Assembly (NCBI GenBank): GCA_000955875.1 | Contig: JYOE01000020.1 | Span: 1-64,000 of the forward strand | Direction: 5' to 3' | Source of the DNA: Terrabacter sp. 28 | GTDB lineage: Bacteria > Actinomycetota > Actinomycetes > Actinomycetales > Dermatophilaceae | DNA: 64,000 nt | Position numbers and translations under genes: made by a program | The notes under the pieces: generated by a model | What the model was told of the DNA's origin: nothing | What the model saw: the letters and a program-made list of their open reading frames with translations, nothing else | Databases searched by the model: none | Shown here: in pieces, positions 47,378 through 55,961 of the stretch | How positions within the stretch are numbered: position 1 is the first letter of the stretch | Layout of the letters: every line of letters begins with the position of its first letter

Positions 47378-48055
47378 GTGCGGCCGGGACCCGACGTGGA
47401 CGACAACGGCATCGCGGGCGTCTGGGCCCTGCACGGCATACGGCTGCGGACGGCCGACCTCGATCTCCGGGTCATGACCGAGGCCGACCTGCCCGTGCTG
47501 GCCCGGGTCATGCCGGCCGACCTCGAGCTCAACCCGCACGCGACGAGGTATGCCGGTCTCGACGAGCCCGCGAACCGCCGTGCCGTCCTCGCCCAGGGCT
47601 ACTGGCGCGCGCTCGGCATGTGGTCGCCGGACGACTGGGCGCTGCCGTTCGTCGCCCGCTCGGGTGGGGAGGTGGTCGGGGCGCAGTGGCTCGAGGGTCC
47701 CGACTGGACGTCCGAGCGCACGGTGGACTCGGCCAGCTGGCTGGTCGCGCCCGTGCGCGGCAGGGGGCTCGGCAAGCAGATGCGGGCAGCGGTGCTGGCG
47801 CTCGCCTTCGGGCACCTGGGCGCCGTCGCGGCCATCAGCTCCGCCGTCGTCGGCAACGGCGGCTCGCTCGGTGTCTCGCGGGCGCTCGGCTACCGCGACA
47901 CGCACCGGTCGGTGCTCGAGCACTCGGGGGAGACCCTGCAGCACGTTCGCCTGGAGGCCGCGGCGTGGACGGCCTCCGGCCTGTCCCACGACGTCGTCGT
48001 CGACGGCGTGACGCCCGCGCTCCCGCTGTTCGGACTGACGGAGGAGCCCTCGTGA
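47378..48055 (+). CDS. GNAT acetyltransferase (RimJ/RimL-like)
   Basis: 225 residues. LRVMTEADLPVLARVMPADLELNPHA at the start, acetyl-CoA loop PVRGRGLGKQMRAAVLALAF, then AISSAVVGNGGSLGVSRALGYRDT. GTG at 47378 is 2 nt after gltX; GTG 47396 is an alternative. It overlaps the HAD gene by GTGA. Substrate unknown. Confidence 0.8.
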   Translation: MRPGPDVDDNGIAGVWALHGIRLRTADLDLRVMTEADLPVLARVMPADLELNPHATRYAGLDEPANRRAVLAQGYWRALGMWSPDDWALPFVARSGGEVVGAQWLEGPDWTSERTVDSASWLVAPVRGRGLGKQMRAAVLALAFGHLGAVAAISSAVVGNGGSLGVSRALGYRDTHRSVLEHSGETLQHVRLEAAAWTASGLSHDVVVDGVTPALPLFGLTEEPS

Positions 48056-48804
48056 GCCGGACCCGTCTCGGGGCCGTGCTCGAAGGCGTCGAGGCGGTCC
48101 TGCTCGACGTCGACGACACGATCGTCGACACCAGGGAGGCGATGGTCGTCGCGGGCACCGAGGCGGCGGCCGCGATCTGGCCGCACCGTCCCGACGACCA
48201 CCGGGCGATGGCCCAGCGCTACTACGACGACCCCGAGCGGTGGTTCCCGCGCTACGCCTCCGGCGACGTGGCGTTCGACGACATGAGAGCCGGCCGTCTG
48301 GCCGAGGTGGCGACGGCGTTCGACCTCGACGTCCCGTCCGACGCTCACCGCTCGTTCGAGGACGCGTACGCCCCGGCCTTCCGCAGCGCCCAGCGCCTCT
48401 TCCCCGACGTGCCCGCGCTCCTCGACGCTGTCGACCGCGTCGGCCTGCCCGTGGCCCTGCTCACCAACTCCGCGCTGTCCCCGACCCGGGTCAAGCTCGA
48501 GGCCCTCGACCTCGTGGAGCGGTTCGACGTGGTCGTCACGACCGACACCCTGGGCTTCGGCAAGCCCGACCCCCGCGTCTACGTCGAGGCGTGCCGTCTC
48601 GTGGGTGTCGAGCCGGCTCGCGTCGTGTGCGTGGGCGACAGCCTCGAGTGGGACGTCCTGGGTGCCGAGGCGGCCGGGCTGCGCGCCGTCTGGCTCGACC
48701 GGGCCGGTCGCGGCACCACCGAGGAGGTGACGTCCGTGCGTCGTCTGGACGAGCTCGCAGCAGCGATCGACCGCCGATTTGGGCCACCGCTCACGGACCG
48801 GTAG
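48052..48804 (+). CDS. HAD-superfamily hydrolase
   Basis: 250 residues. Motif I LLDVDDTIVDTREA (nucleophile Asp near 19), helical cap at about 30-100, motif II LLTNSALS, motif III Lys in GFGKPDPRVY, motif IV CVGDSLEWDVLGAEAAG. The type acts on small phosphates such as phosphoglycolate or nucleotides. Coupled to the GNAT gene. Its stop TAG is inside a possible tRNA promoter. Confidence 0.87.
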   Translation: MSRTRLGAVLEGVEAVLLDVDDTIVDTREAMVVAGTEAAAAIWPHRPDDHRAMAQRYYDDPERWFPRYASGDVAFDDMRAGRLAEVATAFDLDVPSDAHRSFEDAYAPAFRSAQRLFPDVPALLDAVDRVGLPVALLTNSALSPTRVKLEALDLVERFDVVVTTDTLGFGKPDPRVYVEACRLVGVEPARVVCVGDSLEWDVLGAEAAGLRAVWLDRAGRGTTEEVTSVRRLDELAAAIDRRFGPPLTDR

Positions 48805-48861
48805 TATTCCCATTCGGTTCACCCCGTACCGGCCGAAAGGCAGGCACGGAGCGAAACCCCT

Positions 48862-48933
48862 TGGGGTATGGTGTAATTGGCAACACTACGGTTTCTGGTT
48901 CCGTCATTCTAGGTTCGAGTCCTGGTACCCCAG
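48862..48933 (+). tRNA. tRNA-Gln (anticodon CUG)
   Basis: Acceptor TGGGGTA (48862-48868) pairs with TACCCCA (48926-48932), discriminator G. The anticodon loop TTCTGGT gives CUG, and the T-arm is AGGTTCGAGTCCT. CCA is not encoded. Confidence 0.95.
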
Positions 48934-48997
48934 CTCTGGTTCTCCCCCTGGAGAGCCGATTCGGAGAAATCCAAACCACGCGGTAAGGTTTCTTCTC

Positions 48998-49017
48998 GTG
49001 CCGAGTCCGCTCGGCAC
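48998..49017 (+). promoter_or_regulatory. Hairpin just upstream of tRNA-Glu
   Basis: GTGCCGAG, loop TCCG, CTCGGCAC: perfect 8-bp stem ending 7 nt before the tRNA. It may be the end of the tRNA-Gln transcript or a leader trimmed by RNase P. Confidence 0.5.
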
Positions 49018-49024
49018 CGCTCAC

Positions 49025-49097
49025 GGCCCCGTTGTGTAGCGGCCTAGCACGCCGCCCTCTCAAGGCGGTAGCGCGGGTTCGAATCCCGTCGGGGCTA
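49025..49097 (+). tRNA. tRNA-Glu (anticodon CUC)
   Basis: Acceptor GGCCCCG (49025-49031) pairs with CGGGGCT (49090-49096) using one G-U pair, discriminator A. The anticodon arm CCGCC-CTCTCAA-GGCGG gives CUC. CCA is not encoded. Confidence 0.95.
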
Positions 49098-49120
49098 CGT
49101 GATGCTCGAGAGAGCAAGAG

Positions 49121-49152
49121 GAAGACCCCGGTCCACACGGACCGGGGTCTTC
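49121..49152. terminator. Bidirectional terminator after tRNA-Glu
   Basis: GAAGACCCCGGTCC (49121-49134), loop ACAC, GGACCGGGGTCTTC (49139-49152): perfect 14-bp stem. It serves tRNA-Glu and the convergent MerR gene that ends at 49169. Confidence 0.88.
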
Positions 49153-49168
49153 TGCGTTGCGGGGCCCG

Positions 49169-49798
49169 TCACCCGGGCGAGCGGGTCGGGCCGGTGCCGA
49201 AGCGCTCGGCGCTCACGGCCTCCTGCGCCACGCGACGCAGCGCCAGCAGCACGGGGTCGGTCAGCACGTTGCCGACGATGGCGTAGCGCAGTGCCTCGCC
49301 GGGCGACACCTCGCCGAGCTCCGCGACGACGTCGGTCTCCGCCACCGCACGCATCGCCTCCAGCCACCGAGCGAGCGTCTCGGGCTCGACGCTCCAGCCC
49401 GCGGCCGCTGCCGCGGTCAGCGCCTCGGCGAGCTGCAGGCTGGCGGGGGAGTGCGCGCACTCGGGTAGGTCGAGGGCTGCCAGCCGCTCCAGTGCCTCCG
49501 GCGCCGGCGCGCCGCTCGCAGGGTGCGGGCGCAGCGCCTCGTGGGCGGCGCCCAGCAGCTCGTGCCGGCCTGCCGGCGGGGCGTCGATGGCGCGCACCAC
49601 CTCGCGCACGCGTTCGATGGAGAGTCGGCCCACGTCGACGAGCGTGCGCACGAGGCGCAGGCGCTCGAGGTGGGAGTCGTCGTAGGTCGCCCGGGTGGCG
49701 CCCTGCAGCTCCCCTGGGTGCAGCAGGCCTTCGCGCAGGTAGTACTTGAGGGTGGGGATGGTGACCCCGCTGCGTTCGGACAGTTCTGAGATGCGCAC
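49169..49798 (-). CDS. MerR-family regulator
   Basis: 209 residues. Winged-helix MerR domain at 1-70: RISELSERSGVTIPTLKYYLREGLLHPGELQGATRATYDDSHLERLRLVRTLVDVG. The rest is helical without Cys metal sites, so an organic ligand is likely. GTG at 49798 has AAGGAGG upstream. Divergent from a DUF4188 gene over two inverted repeats. Confidence 0.88.
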   Translation of the reverse strand: MRISELSERSGVTIPTLKYYLREGLLHPGELQGATRATYDDSHLERLRLVRTLVDVGRLSIERVREVVRAIDAPPAGRHELLGAAHEALRPHPASGAPAPEALERLAALDLPECAHSPASLQLAEALTAAAAAGWSVEPETLARWLEAMRAVAETDVVAELGEVSPGEALRYAIVGNVLTDPVLLALRRVAQEAVSAERFGTGPTRSPG

Positions 49799-49810
49799 TG
49801 AACAACCTCC

Positions 49811-49857
49811 TTGACATTGGATAGTATGACTCTCCAAACTTGGATAGTCCCACTATT
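49811..49857. promoter_or_regulatory. MerR/DUF4188 divergent promoter and operators
   Basis: TTGACA (49811-49816) is followed by TTGGATAG (49817-49824) and CTCTCCAA (49830-49837), an inverted repeat with one mismatch. A second repeat, ATAGT-CCC-ACTAT, spans 49844-49856. TTGGATAGT also occurs twice as a direct repeat. The region is AT-rich compared with its surroundings. Confidence 0.65.
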
Positions 49858-49870
49858 CGAAAGGCGTGTC

Positions 49871-50377
49871 ATGACCGGCTTCGCGCACTCCACCCACACC
49901 CACGACGGCGACCTGGCCGTCTTCCTCATCGGCATGCGGGTCAACCAGCCCTGGCGTCCGGACCTGTGGCTGCCGGTCCTCGGAGCTATGCCCGGCATGA
50001 TCGCCGAGCTCTACCGGGCCAAGGCCGCGGCGGCGCGCGGAGACGGGCCCGACCTCGGCTTCCTCGAGGCGCGCACCCTCATCGGCTCCGGCGGTCCCAC
50101 GGTCGTGCAGTACTGGCGCGACGCAGAGTCGATCTACGCCTACGCCAACGACCCCGAGCGACTGCACCGCCCCGCCTGGACCGCCTTCTACCGGCGCAGC
50201 CGCACGGCCACGGGCGCGGTCGGCATCTGGCACGAGACGTATGCCGTCCCTGCCGGGGCGCACGAGAGCCTCTACGTCGCGATGCCGCCCACAGGCCTGG
50301 GCAAGGCCTTCGGCACGACCGACCAGCGGGCACGCCGCAGCCACGCCCGGCTGACGCGCCGCGCGGCTGCGAGCTGA
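49871..50377 (+). CDS. DUF4188-type monooxygenase-like protein
   Basis: 168 residues. FLIGMRVNQPWRPDLWLPVLGAMPGMIAELYR and GSGGPTVVQYWRDAESIYAYANDPERLHRPAWTAFYRR are characteristic of the DUF4188 family, a ferredoxin-like (dimeric alpha-beta barrel) fold. Function is unknown; it resembles haem-containing aldoxime dehydratase relatives. Likely controlled by the divergent MerR protein. ATG at 49871 is used; the open frame upstream covers the operators. Confidence 0.8.
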   Translation: MTGFAHSTHTHDGDLAVFLIGMRVNQPWRPDLWLPVLGAMPGMIAELYRAKAAAARGDGPDLGFLEARTLIGSGGPTVVQYWRDAESIYAYANDPERLHRPAWTAFYRRSRTATGAVGIWHETYAVPAGAHESLYVAMPPTGLGKAFGTTDQRARRSHARLTRRAAAS

Positions 50378-50381
50378 CCGC

Positions 50382-51389
50382 TCAGCCGAGCTCGCGCAGC
50401 CCCGGCAGCACGTCGGCCGAGAACTGCTCGAGGAAGCGGCCCTGGTCGTGGCCCGGCGCGTGGAAGACGACGTGGTCGAAACCCCAGTCGACGTACTGCC
50501 GCACGGCGTCGACGGCCTCCTGCGGGTCGCTCGTGACGATCCAGCGCTTGGCGATCTCCTCGTCCGAGAGCTCGTCGGCGAGACGCTCCATCTCGACCGG
50601 GTCGTCGACGCCGTGCTTCTGCTCGGCGCTGAGCGACAGCGGCGCCCAGAACCGCACGTTGTGCAGTGCCTGGTCGGCATCGCGGTCGTAGGAGAGCTTG
50701 ATCTCGATCATCTTGTCGATGTCGTCGCGGGTGCGCCCCGACTTCGCGAGGCCCTCGTCGACGGCGGGGAGCAGCTTGTCCTCGTAGAGCTCGCGGCCCT
50801 TGCCGGAAGTGCAGATGAACCCGTCACCCGACCGGCCGGCATACCGGGCGACGAGCGGGCCGCCCGCGGCGACGTAGACGGGGATCGGCTGCTCGGGGCG
50901 GTCGTAGACGGTGGCGGCGTGCGTGCGGTAGTACTCGCCCTCGAACTCGACGCGCTCCTCGGTCCAGAGCCGGCGCATGAGGGTCACGGCCTCGCGCAGC
51001 CGGGCGAAGCGCTCCTTGAACTCGGGCCACGGCGAGCCGGCAGCGCCGACCGCCACCTCGTTGAGCGCCTCGCCGGTGCCGATGCCGAGCACGATGCGGC
51101 CGGGGTTGAGCGCGCCCAGCGTGCCGAACGCCTGGGCGACGACGGCCGGGTTGTAGCGGAACGTCGGGGTCATCACCGACGTGCCGAGCTGGATGCGCTC
51201 GGTGCGCTCACCCGCGGCAGCCAGCCACGACATCGCGAACGGCGCGTGACCGTCCTGGTGACGCCACGGCTGGAAGTGGTCGGAGATGAAGACCGAGTCG
51301 AGGCCGACCTCCTCGGCCCGTGCGGCATACGTGACGAGGTCACGGGGACCGAACTGCTCCGCTGACGCCTTCCAACCGACCTTGAGCAC
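50382..51389 (-). CDS. fgd: F420-dependent glucose-6-phosphate dehydrogenase
   Basis: Luciferase-like monooxygenase fold, 335 residues, nearly the length of mycobacterial FGD1 (336). Diagnostic segments are present: KASAEQF at the start, [77 protein letters not shown] and [26 protein letters not shown]. It reduces F420 while oxidising glucose 6-phosphate. GTG at 51389 with AGAGGAG is chosen by homology. An F420 synthesis gene (fbiD) lies 9 kb away. Confidence 0.92.
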   Translation of the reverse strand: MLKVGWKASAEQFGPRDLVTYAARAEEVGLDSVFISDHFQPWRHQDGHAPFAMSWLAAAGERTERIQLGTSVMTPTFRYNPAVVAQAFGTLGALNPGRIVLGIGTGEALNEVAVGAAGSPWPEFKERFARLREAVTLMRRLWTEERVEFEGEYYRTHAATVYDRPEQPIPVYVAAGGPLVARYAGRSGDGFICTSGKGRELYEDKLLPAVDEGLAKSGRTRDDIDKMIEIKLSYDRDADQALHNVRFWAPLSLSAEQKHGVDDPVEMERLADELSDEEIAKRWIVTSDPQEAVDAVRQYVDWGFDHVVFHAPGHDQGRFLEQFSADVLPGLRELG

Positions 51390-51461
51390 GCTGACTCCTC
51401 TGGGGCCCTGGGGGAGTGGACCTCGCCAGCCTACGGCGGCCTGCTCAGGCACCGGCGACCA

Positions 51462-51509
51462 GTGCCGGCACCGGTGCCGTCACCGGTGCCGTCACCAGCG
51501 CCGTCACCA
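51462..51509. repeat. Four 12-bp tandem repeats
   Basis: Units at 51462, 51474, 51486 and 51498 follow GTGCCGTCACCG with one or two changes. The last unit contains the stop of the L,D-transpeptidase gene. Each unit carries a copy of that gene's TGG-TGA end, so the array may come from slippage at the 3' end. Confidence 0.7.
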
Positions 51510-52505
51510 GTGGACGACGACCTTGTCGCCGATGCGCACCTCGTTGTACAGCTGGACCAGCCGCGGCTTGTTGCGCACGTTGACGCAGCCGTGCGAGGCA
51601 CCGGAGTAGCCGAGGCGTGCGAAGTTCGACGAGTAGTGCACCGCCTGGCCCCCGGAGAAGAACATCGAGTAGGGCATCGGCGTGTGGTAGAGGTTCGAGA
51701 TGACGTCGACCTTCTTCTTGTAGACGGAGAAGACGCCTTCGCGGGTGGGCAGCTCGTCGCTGCCGAAACGCACGTCGAACCCGTACTGCGGCACCCCGTC
51801 GACGACCCACGTCAGGCGTCGCGTCGACTTGCTGACGCACATGACACGGCCGGTCATGCAGCGCTCGTCGACGTCCCAGGAGATGCTGCCGGGCTTGGGC
51901 TCCGCCGGCGTGGGCTTCACGTTCGCCAGCTCGTCGGCCGTCGGGCGTCGGCTCATCGAGACGAGCTTGTCCCAGGTGCGCTCGTCGAGCTCGCCCGTCG
52001 GGTCGAACCCACGCTTGGCCTGGAAGCCGCGGACGGCCTCCGTCGTCTTCGAGCCGTAGCGGTCGTTGACGTCGCCCGCGAACCAGCCGATCTGGCGCAG
52101 TCGCGCCTGGAGCGAGCGCACCTTCGGACCGGTGTCGCCGACACGCAGCATCACGACCGGGGCGGGCTCCGGCTTCGGTGTGGGCTTCGGTGTGGGCTTC
52201 GGCGTCGGCTTGGACGCCGGTGTGGGGGCCCCGGTGGTGGGGACGGCCGACGGGGTGGGGCTCGGCGACTGCGACGGTGTCTCCGATGGGGTCTCTGAGG
52301 GGGTCTCTGAGGGGGTCTCGGACGGTGTCTGGGACGGGGTCTCGGTCGTCGGGCTGACGGTCTGGCCGACGTGGGTCGCAGCCGCGTCGGGCGTCGCGCC
52401 CGGTGTGCACGCGGCCGACCCGGCGAGGAGCGCGAGGGCGCCCGTCAGCGCGAGGACGTGGCGCAGTCCGCCTCTGGAACGGACTGGTGAGCTGGCTGCC
52501 TGCAT
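51504..52505 (-). CDS. Secreted L,D-transpeptidase with peptidoglycan-binding domain
   Basis: 333 residues. Hydrophobic signal LALTGALALLAGSAACTPG, possibly a lipoprotein signal though the -3 residue is not typical. Then a Ser/Thr/Pro linker with four PSET repeats and four KPTP-like repeats (about 45-110), a PG_binding_1 domain (LRVGDTGPKVRSLQARLRQIGWF, about 115-175), and a YkuD domain ending SGASHGCVNVRN with the catalytic Cys. It would make 3-3 cross-links or anchor proteins in the wall. AAGGGG precedes the ATG. Confidence 0.9.
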   Translation of the reverse strand: MQAASSPVRSRGGLRHVLALTGALALLAGSAACTPGATPDAAATHVGQTVSPTTETPSQTPSETPSETPSETPSETPSQSPSPTPSAVPTTGAPTPASKPTPKPTPKPTPKPEPAPVVMLRVGDTGPKVRSLQARLRQIGWFAGDVNDRYGSKTTEAVRGFQAKRGFDPTGELDERTWDKLVSMSRRPTADELANVKPTPAEPKPGSISWDVDERCMTGRVMCVSKSTRRLTWVVDGVPQYGFDVRFGSDELPTREGVFSVYKKKVDVISNLYHTPMPYSMFFSGGQAVHYSSNFARLGYSGASHGCVNVRNKPRLVQLYNEVRIGDKVVVHW

Positions 52506-52727
52506 CGTGACCCCTTGTTCAGCATGGTTCGTCATGCGACGTGCCGTGCGTCGTTGCACTGCACAGAGGGTGACGCGAGCACCCCCCGAAAGGTTGTCCG
52601 ACAGGAGGCTGTGATACGGATCGTGACCGATCTGTTGCGCAATGCCCGCCTCCACCGGCTGCCGATGCGCCGGGCGGCGTGGTGGAACGGTGCAGGCGCG
52701 GACCCGGGCCGCACCCGGACCAGGGGG

Positions 52728-53480
52728 TCAGGCGTTCTGCTGCTGCTGTTGCTGCTGCTGCATCGCGTGGTGGCGGCGCAGCACCTCGGTGAGCTTGTTG
52801 GCGCCGGCGACCACCGTCGCGGCGTGCAGGCGACCGGGCTGGCGCGACAGGCGCTCGATGGGCCCCGAGATCGACACGGCCGCGACCACGCGACCCGAGG
52901 GGCCGCGTACGGGGGCCGACACCGAGGCGACGCCGGCCTCACGCTCGGCGACGCTCTGGGCCCACCCGCGGCGGCGGACGCCCGAGAGCGCGGTGGCCGT
53001 GAAGGCCGCGCCCTGCAGCCCGCGGTGGAGCCGGTCGGGCTCCTCCCACGCGAGCAGCACCTGCGCGGCGGAGCCGGCGAGCATCGAGAGGGTCGCGCCG
53101 ACGGGAATCGAGTCGCGCAGGCCCACGGGTCGCTCGGCGGCCGCGACGCAGATGCGCTGGTCGCCCTGGCGGCGGAAGAGCTGCGCGCTCTCGTTGGTGT
53201 GGTCGCGCAGCGCGCCGAGCACGGGCCCGGCCGCGGCGAGCAGGCGGTCCTCGCCGGCCGCCGAGGCGAGCTCGCCCAGTCGCGGGCCGAGCACGAAGCG
53301 CCCCTGCATGTCGCGCGAGACGAGACGGTGGTGCTCGAGCGCCACGGCCAGACGGTGGGCCGTGGGACGCGCGAGTCCGGTGGCTCCGACGAGCTGGGCG
53401 AGGGTGGCAGGGCCCGCCTCGAGGGCGCCGAGCACGGTGGCGGCCTTGTCGAGAACACCGACCCCTGAAGAGTTGTCCAT
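52728..53480 (-). CDS. IclR-family regulator of leuCD (NdgR/LtbR type)
   Basis: 250 residues. Winged helix at about 8-65 (VLDKAATVLGALEAGPATLAQLVGATGLARPTAHRLAVALEHHRLVSRD) and an IclR effector domain. Orthologues next to leuCD are NdgR in Streptomyces and LtbR in Corynebacterium, which repress leucine genes. The C-terminus ends in eight consecutive Gln, encoded by a CTG/TTG tract. ATG at 53480 is chosen, giving a CAATAT -10 seven bases upstream inside the shared palindrome. Confidence 0.9.
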   Translation of the reverse strand: MDNSSGVGVLDKAATVLGALEAGPATLAQLVGATGLARPTAHRLAVALEHHRLVSRDMQGRFVLGPRLGELASAAGEDRLLAAAGPVLGALRDHTNESAQLFRRQGDQRICVAAAERPVGLRDSIPVGATLSMLAGSAAQVLLAWEEPDRLHRGLQGAAFTATALSGVRRRGWAQSVAEREAGVASVSAPVRGPSGRVVAAVSISGPIERLSRQPGRLHAATVVAGANKLTEVLRRHHAMQQQQQQQQNA

Positions 53481-53488
53481 GCACTGAT

Positions 53489-53517
53489 ATTGACGTCTCA
53501 GGCACTGAGACGTCAAT
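53489..53517. promoter_or_regulatory. IclR operator and symmetric divergent promoters
   Basis: ATTGACGTCTCA (53489-53500), 5-nt spacer, TGAGACGTCAAT (53506-53517): perfect 12-bp inverted repeat. Each strand reads TTGACG, 18 nt, CAAT.., so both the leuC and the IclR promoters are built from the same palindrome. A bound dimer or tetramer would block both. Confidence 0.88.
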
Positions 53518-53634
53518 CCGTTGGACCCAGAAAAGGATCAGTCTTGCCGAAGAGCGATGTCGCGACCAGGTCCTCGATGGCGCACGCGCTCGGCACCAGC
53601 AAGTCGTCGTCGCGGAGGGAAGTCAGAGGCAGTC

Positions 53635-55077
53635 ATGGCAGGCACACTGGCCGAGAAGGTCTGGGACGCACACGTCGTCCGTCGCGCCGAGGGGGAGCCC
53701 GACCTCCTCTACATCGACCTCCACCTCCTCCACGAGGTCACCAGCCCGCAGGCCTTCGACGGCCTCCGGCTGGCCGGTCGCCCGGTGCGCCGGCCCGACC
53801 TGACGCTCGCCACCGAGGACCACAACGTCCCGACGACGCCGGGCCCGATCACCGACCCCGTCTCGAAGGTCCAGGTCGAGACCCTTCGCCGCAACTGCGA
53901 CGAGTTCGGCGTGCGCCTCTACCCGATGGGCGACGCCGACCAGGGCATCGTGCACGTCGTCGGCCCCCAGCTCGGGCTGACCCAGCCGGGGATGACCGTC
54001 GTCTGCGGCGACAGCCACACCTCCACCCACGGCGCGTTCGGGGCGCTCGCCTTCGGCATCGGCACCTCCGAGGTCGAGCACGTGCTCGCCACGCAGACGC
54101 TGCCGCTCAAGCCGTTCAAGACCCTCGCCGTCAACGTGCGGGGCGCCCTCCCCGAGGGCGTCACCGCCAAGGACGTCGTGCTCGCCGTCATCGCGAAGAT
54201 CGGCACGGGCGGCGGCCAGGGCTACGTCATCGAGTACCGCGGCGAGGCCATCGAGGCCCTGTCGATGGAGGCCCGGATGACGGTGTGCAACATGTCGATC
54301 GAGGCCGGCGCGCGTGCCGGCATGATCGCCCCCGACCAGACGACCTTCGACTACCTGAAGGGCCGTCCGCACGCTCCGACGGGCGCCGACTGGGACGCCG
54401 CGGTCGCCGACTGGACGGCGCTGCGCAGCGACGACGACGCCGTCTTCGACGCCGAGGTCGAGCTCGACGCGGCGCAGCTCACGCCGTTCGTCACGTGGGG
54501 CACCAACCCCGGTCAGGGCCTGCCCCTGTCCGAGTCGGTTCCCGACCCCGAGTCGTTCGCCGACGAGAGCGACCGCGTCGCCGCGGCCAACGCGCTCACC
54601 TACATGGGTCTCGAGCCCGGCACCCCGCTGCGCGACATCAAGGTCGACACGGTCTTCGTCGGCTCGTGCACCAACGGTCGCATCGAGGACCTCCGCGCCG
54701 CCGCGGCCGTCGTCCAGGGCCACCGGGTCGCCGACGGCGTCCGCATGCTCGTCGTGCCCGGCTCCGCCAAGGTGCGCCTGCAGGCCGAGTCCGAGGGCCT
54801 CGACAAGGTCTTCACCGACGCCGGCGCCGAGTGGCGCCTCCCCGGGTGCTCGATGTGCCTCGGCATGAACCCCGACACCCTGGCCCCGGGCGAGCGCAGC
54901 GCGTCCACCTCCAACCGCAACTTCGAGGGCCGGCAGGGCAAGGGCGGCCGCACCCACCTCGTGAGCCCCCTGGTCGCGGCGGCCACCGCCGTGCTCGGCA
55001 CGCTCTCGAGCCCCGCCGACCTGCAGACCGCGGGGGGCCGTGCCCCGCTGGCATCCGCGACGACCGGAGAGGCCTGA
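53635..55077 (+). CDS. leuC: 3-Isopropylmalate dehydratase, large subunit
   Basis: Aconitase-family iron-sulfur enzyme that isomerises isopropylmalate in leucine synthesis. 480 residues. The cluster cysteines are in [14 protein letters not shown] (about 345) and [13 protein letters not shown] (about 405-408). Other hallmarks are [41 protein letters not shown] and [20 protein letters not shown]. The preceding 109-nt leader holds no evident leader peptide. leuD follows after 3 nt. Confidence 0.97.
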   Translation: MAGTLAEKVWDAHVVRRAEGEPDLLYIDLHLLHEVTSPQAFDGLRLAGRPVRRPDLTLATEDHNVPTTPGPITDPVSKVQVETLRRNCDEFGVRLYPMGDADQGIVHVVGPQLGLTQPGMTVVCGDSHTSTHGAFGALAFGIGTSEVEHVLATQTLPLKPFKTLAVNVRGALPEGVTAKDVVLAVIAKIGTGGGQGYVIEYRGEAIEALSMEARMTVCNMSIEAGARAGMIAPDQTTFDYLKGRPHAPTGADWDAAVADWTALRSDDDAVFDAEVELDAAQLTPFVTWGTNPGQGLPLSESVPDPESFADESDRVAAANALTYMGLEPGTPLRDIKVDTVFVGSCTNGRIEDLRAAAAVVQGHRVADGVRMLVVPGSAKVRLQAESEGLDKVFTDAGAEWRLPGCSMCLGMNPDTLAPGERSASTSNRNFEGRQGKGGRTHLVSPLVAAATAVLGTLSSPADLQTAGGRAPLASATTGEA

Positions 55078-55080
55078 GCC

Positions 55081-55674
55081 ATGGAGAAGTTCGAGACCCA
55101 CACGGGCATCGGCGTGCCGCTGCGCCGCAGCAACGTCGACACCGACCAGATCATCCCGGCCGAGTACCTCAAGCGCGTCACGCGCACCGGCTTCGAGGAC
55201 GGCCTCTTCGCCGCCTGGCGCAAGGACGAGTCGTTCGTCCTCAACAACCCGGTGTACGCCGGTGGCTCGGTGCTCGTGGCCGGCCCCGACTTCGGCACGG
55301 GTTCGAGCCGCGAGCACGCCGTCTGGGCGCTGATGAACTACGGCTTCCGGGTCGTCATCAGCTCGCGCTTCGCCGACATCTTCCGCGGCAACAGCGGCAA
55401 GCAGGGTCTGCTCACGGCGATCGTCGCGCAGGACGACGTCGAGCTCATCTGGAAGCATCTCGAGAACAACCCCGGCGCCGAGATCACCGTCGACCTGGTC
55501 GGGCGCACCGTGAGCGCCGGTGAGATCGTCGCACCCTTCGAGATCGACGACTACACGCGTTGGCGGCTCCTCGAGGGGCTCGACGACATCGGGCTGACCC
55601 TCCGACACGAGGATCTCGTCACCGATTTCGAGTCACGACGGCCCGGCCACAAGCCGGTGACCACCCCGGTCTGA
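55081..55674 (+). CDS. leuD: 3-Isopropylmalate dehydratase, small subunit
   Basis: 197 residues. [28 protein letters not shown] at the start, the swivelling-domain motif [17 protein letters not shown] (about 68-84), and [19 protein letters not shown]. Pairs with LeuC. Terminated by a 13-bp hairpin shortly downstream. Confidence 0.97.
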   Translation: MEKFETHTGIGVPLRRSNVDTDQIIPAEYLKRVTRTGFEDGLFAAWRKDESFVLNNPVYAGGSVLVAGPDFGTGSSREHAVWALMNYGFRVVISSRFADIFRGNSGKQGLLTAIVAQDDVELIWKHLENNPGAEITVDLVGRTVSAGEIVAPFEIDDYTRWRLLEGLDDIGLTLRHEDLVTDFESRRPGHKPVTTPV

Positions 55675-55714
55675 GTCGCCCCCTGCGGGGCTGCCGCCGA
55701 GGGCAGTAGAGGAT

Positions 55715-55745
55715 GCGGATTCCGTTGCAACACAGCGGGATCCGC
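55715..55745 (+). terminator. leuCD terminator
   Basis: GCGGATTCCGTTG (55715-55727), loop CAACA, CAGCGGGATCCGC (55733-55745): 13-bp stem with two G-U pairs, followed by TTTCT. Confidence 0.8.
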
Positions 55746-55961
55746 TTTCTCATGTCCCCAGGGGGTCGAGGAGCGAAAATGCGTCGGCGGCCCCGCCGAG
55801 AGCCGAAAAAGGCGTCAAACTCCTTGCGACACAACGAAAAACCCACCATTTGGTGATGGACGCGGCCTGCCGAGTCGTCCTAACGTCAGGAGGTAGCCGG
55901 ACCGGTTCCGGACGCACATCGTCGGGTCGCCTGACACCGACAGTCCTCTGGAGGGGAAGAC

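Noticed and set aside
53526..53634. Search for a leucine leader peptide in the leuC leader
   Set aside because: No short frame with Leu codons and no attenuator hairpin; control by the IclR operator is enough.
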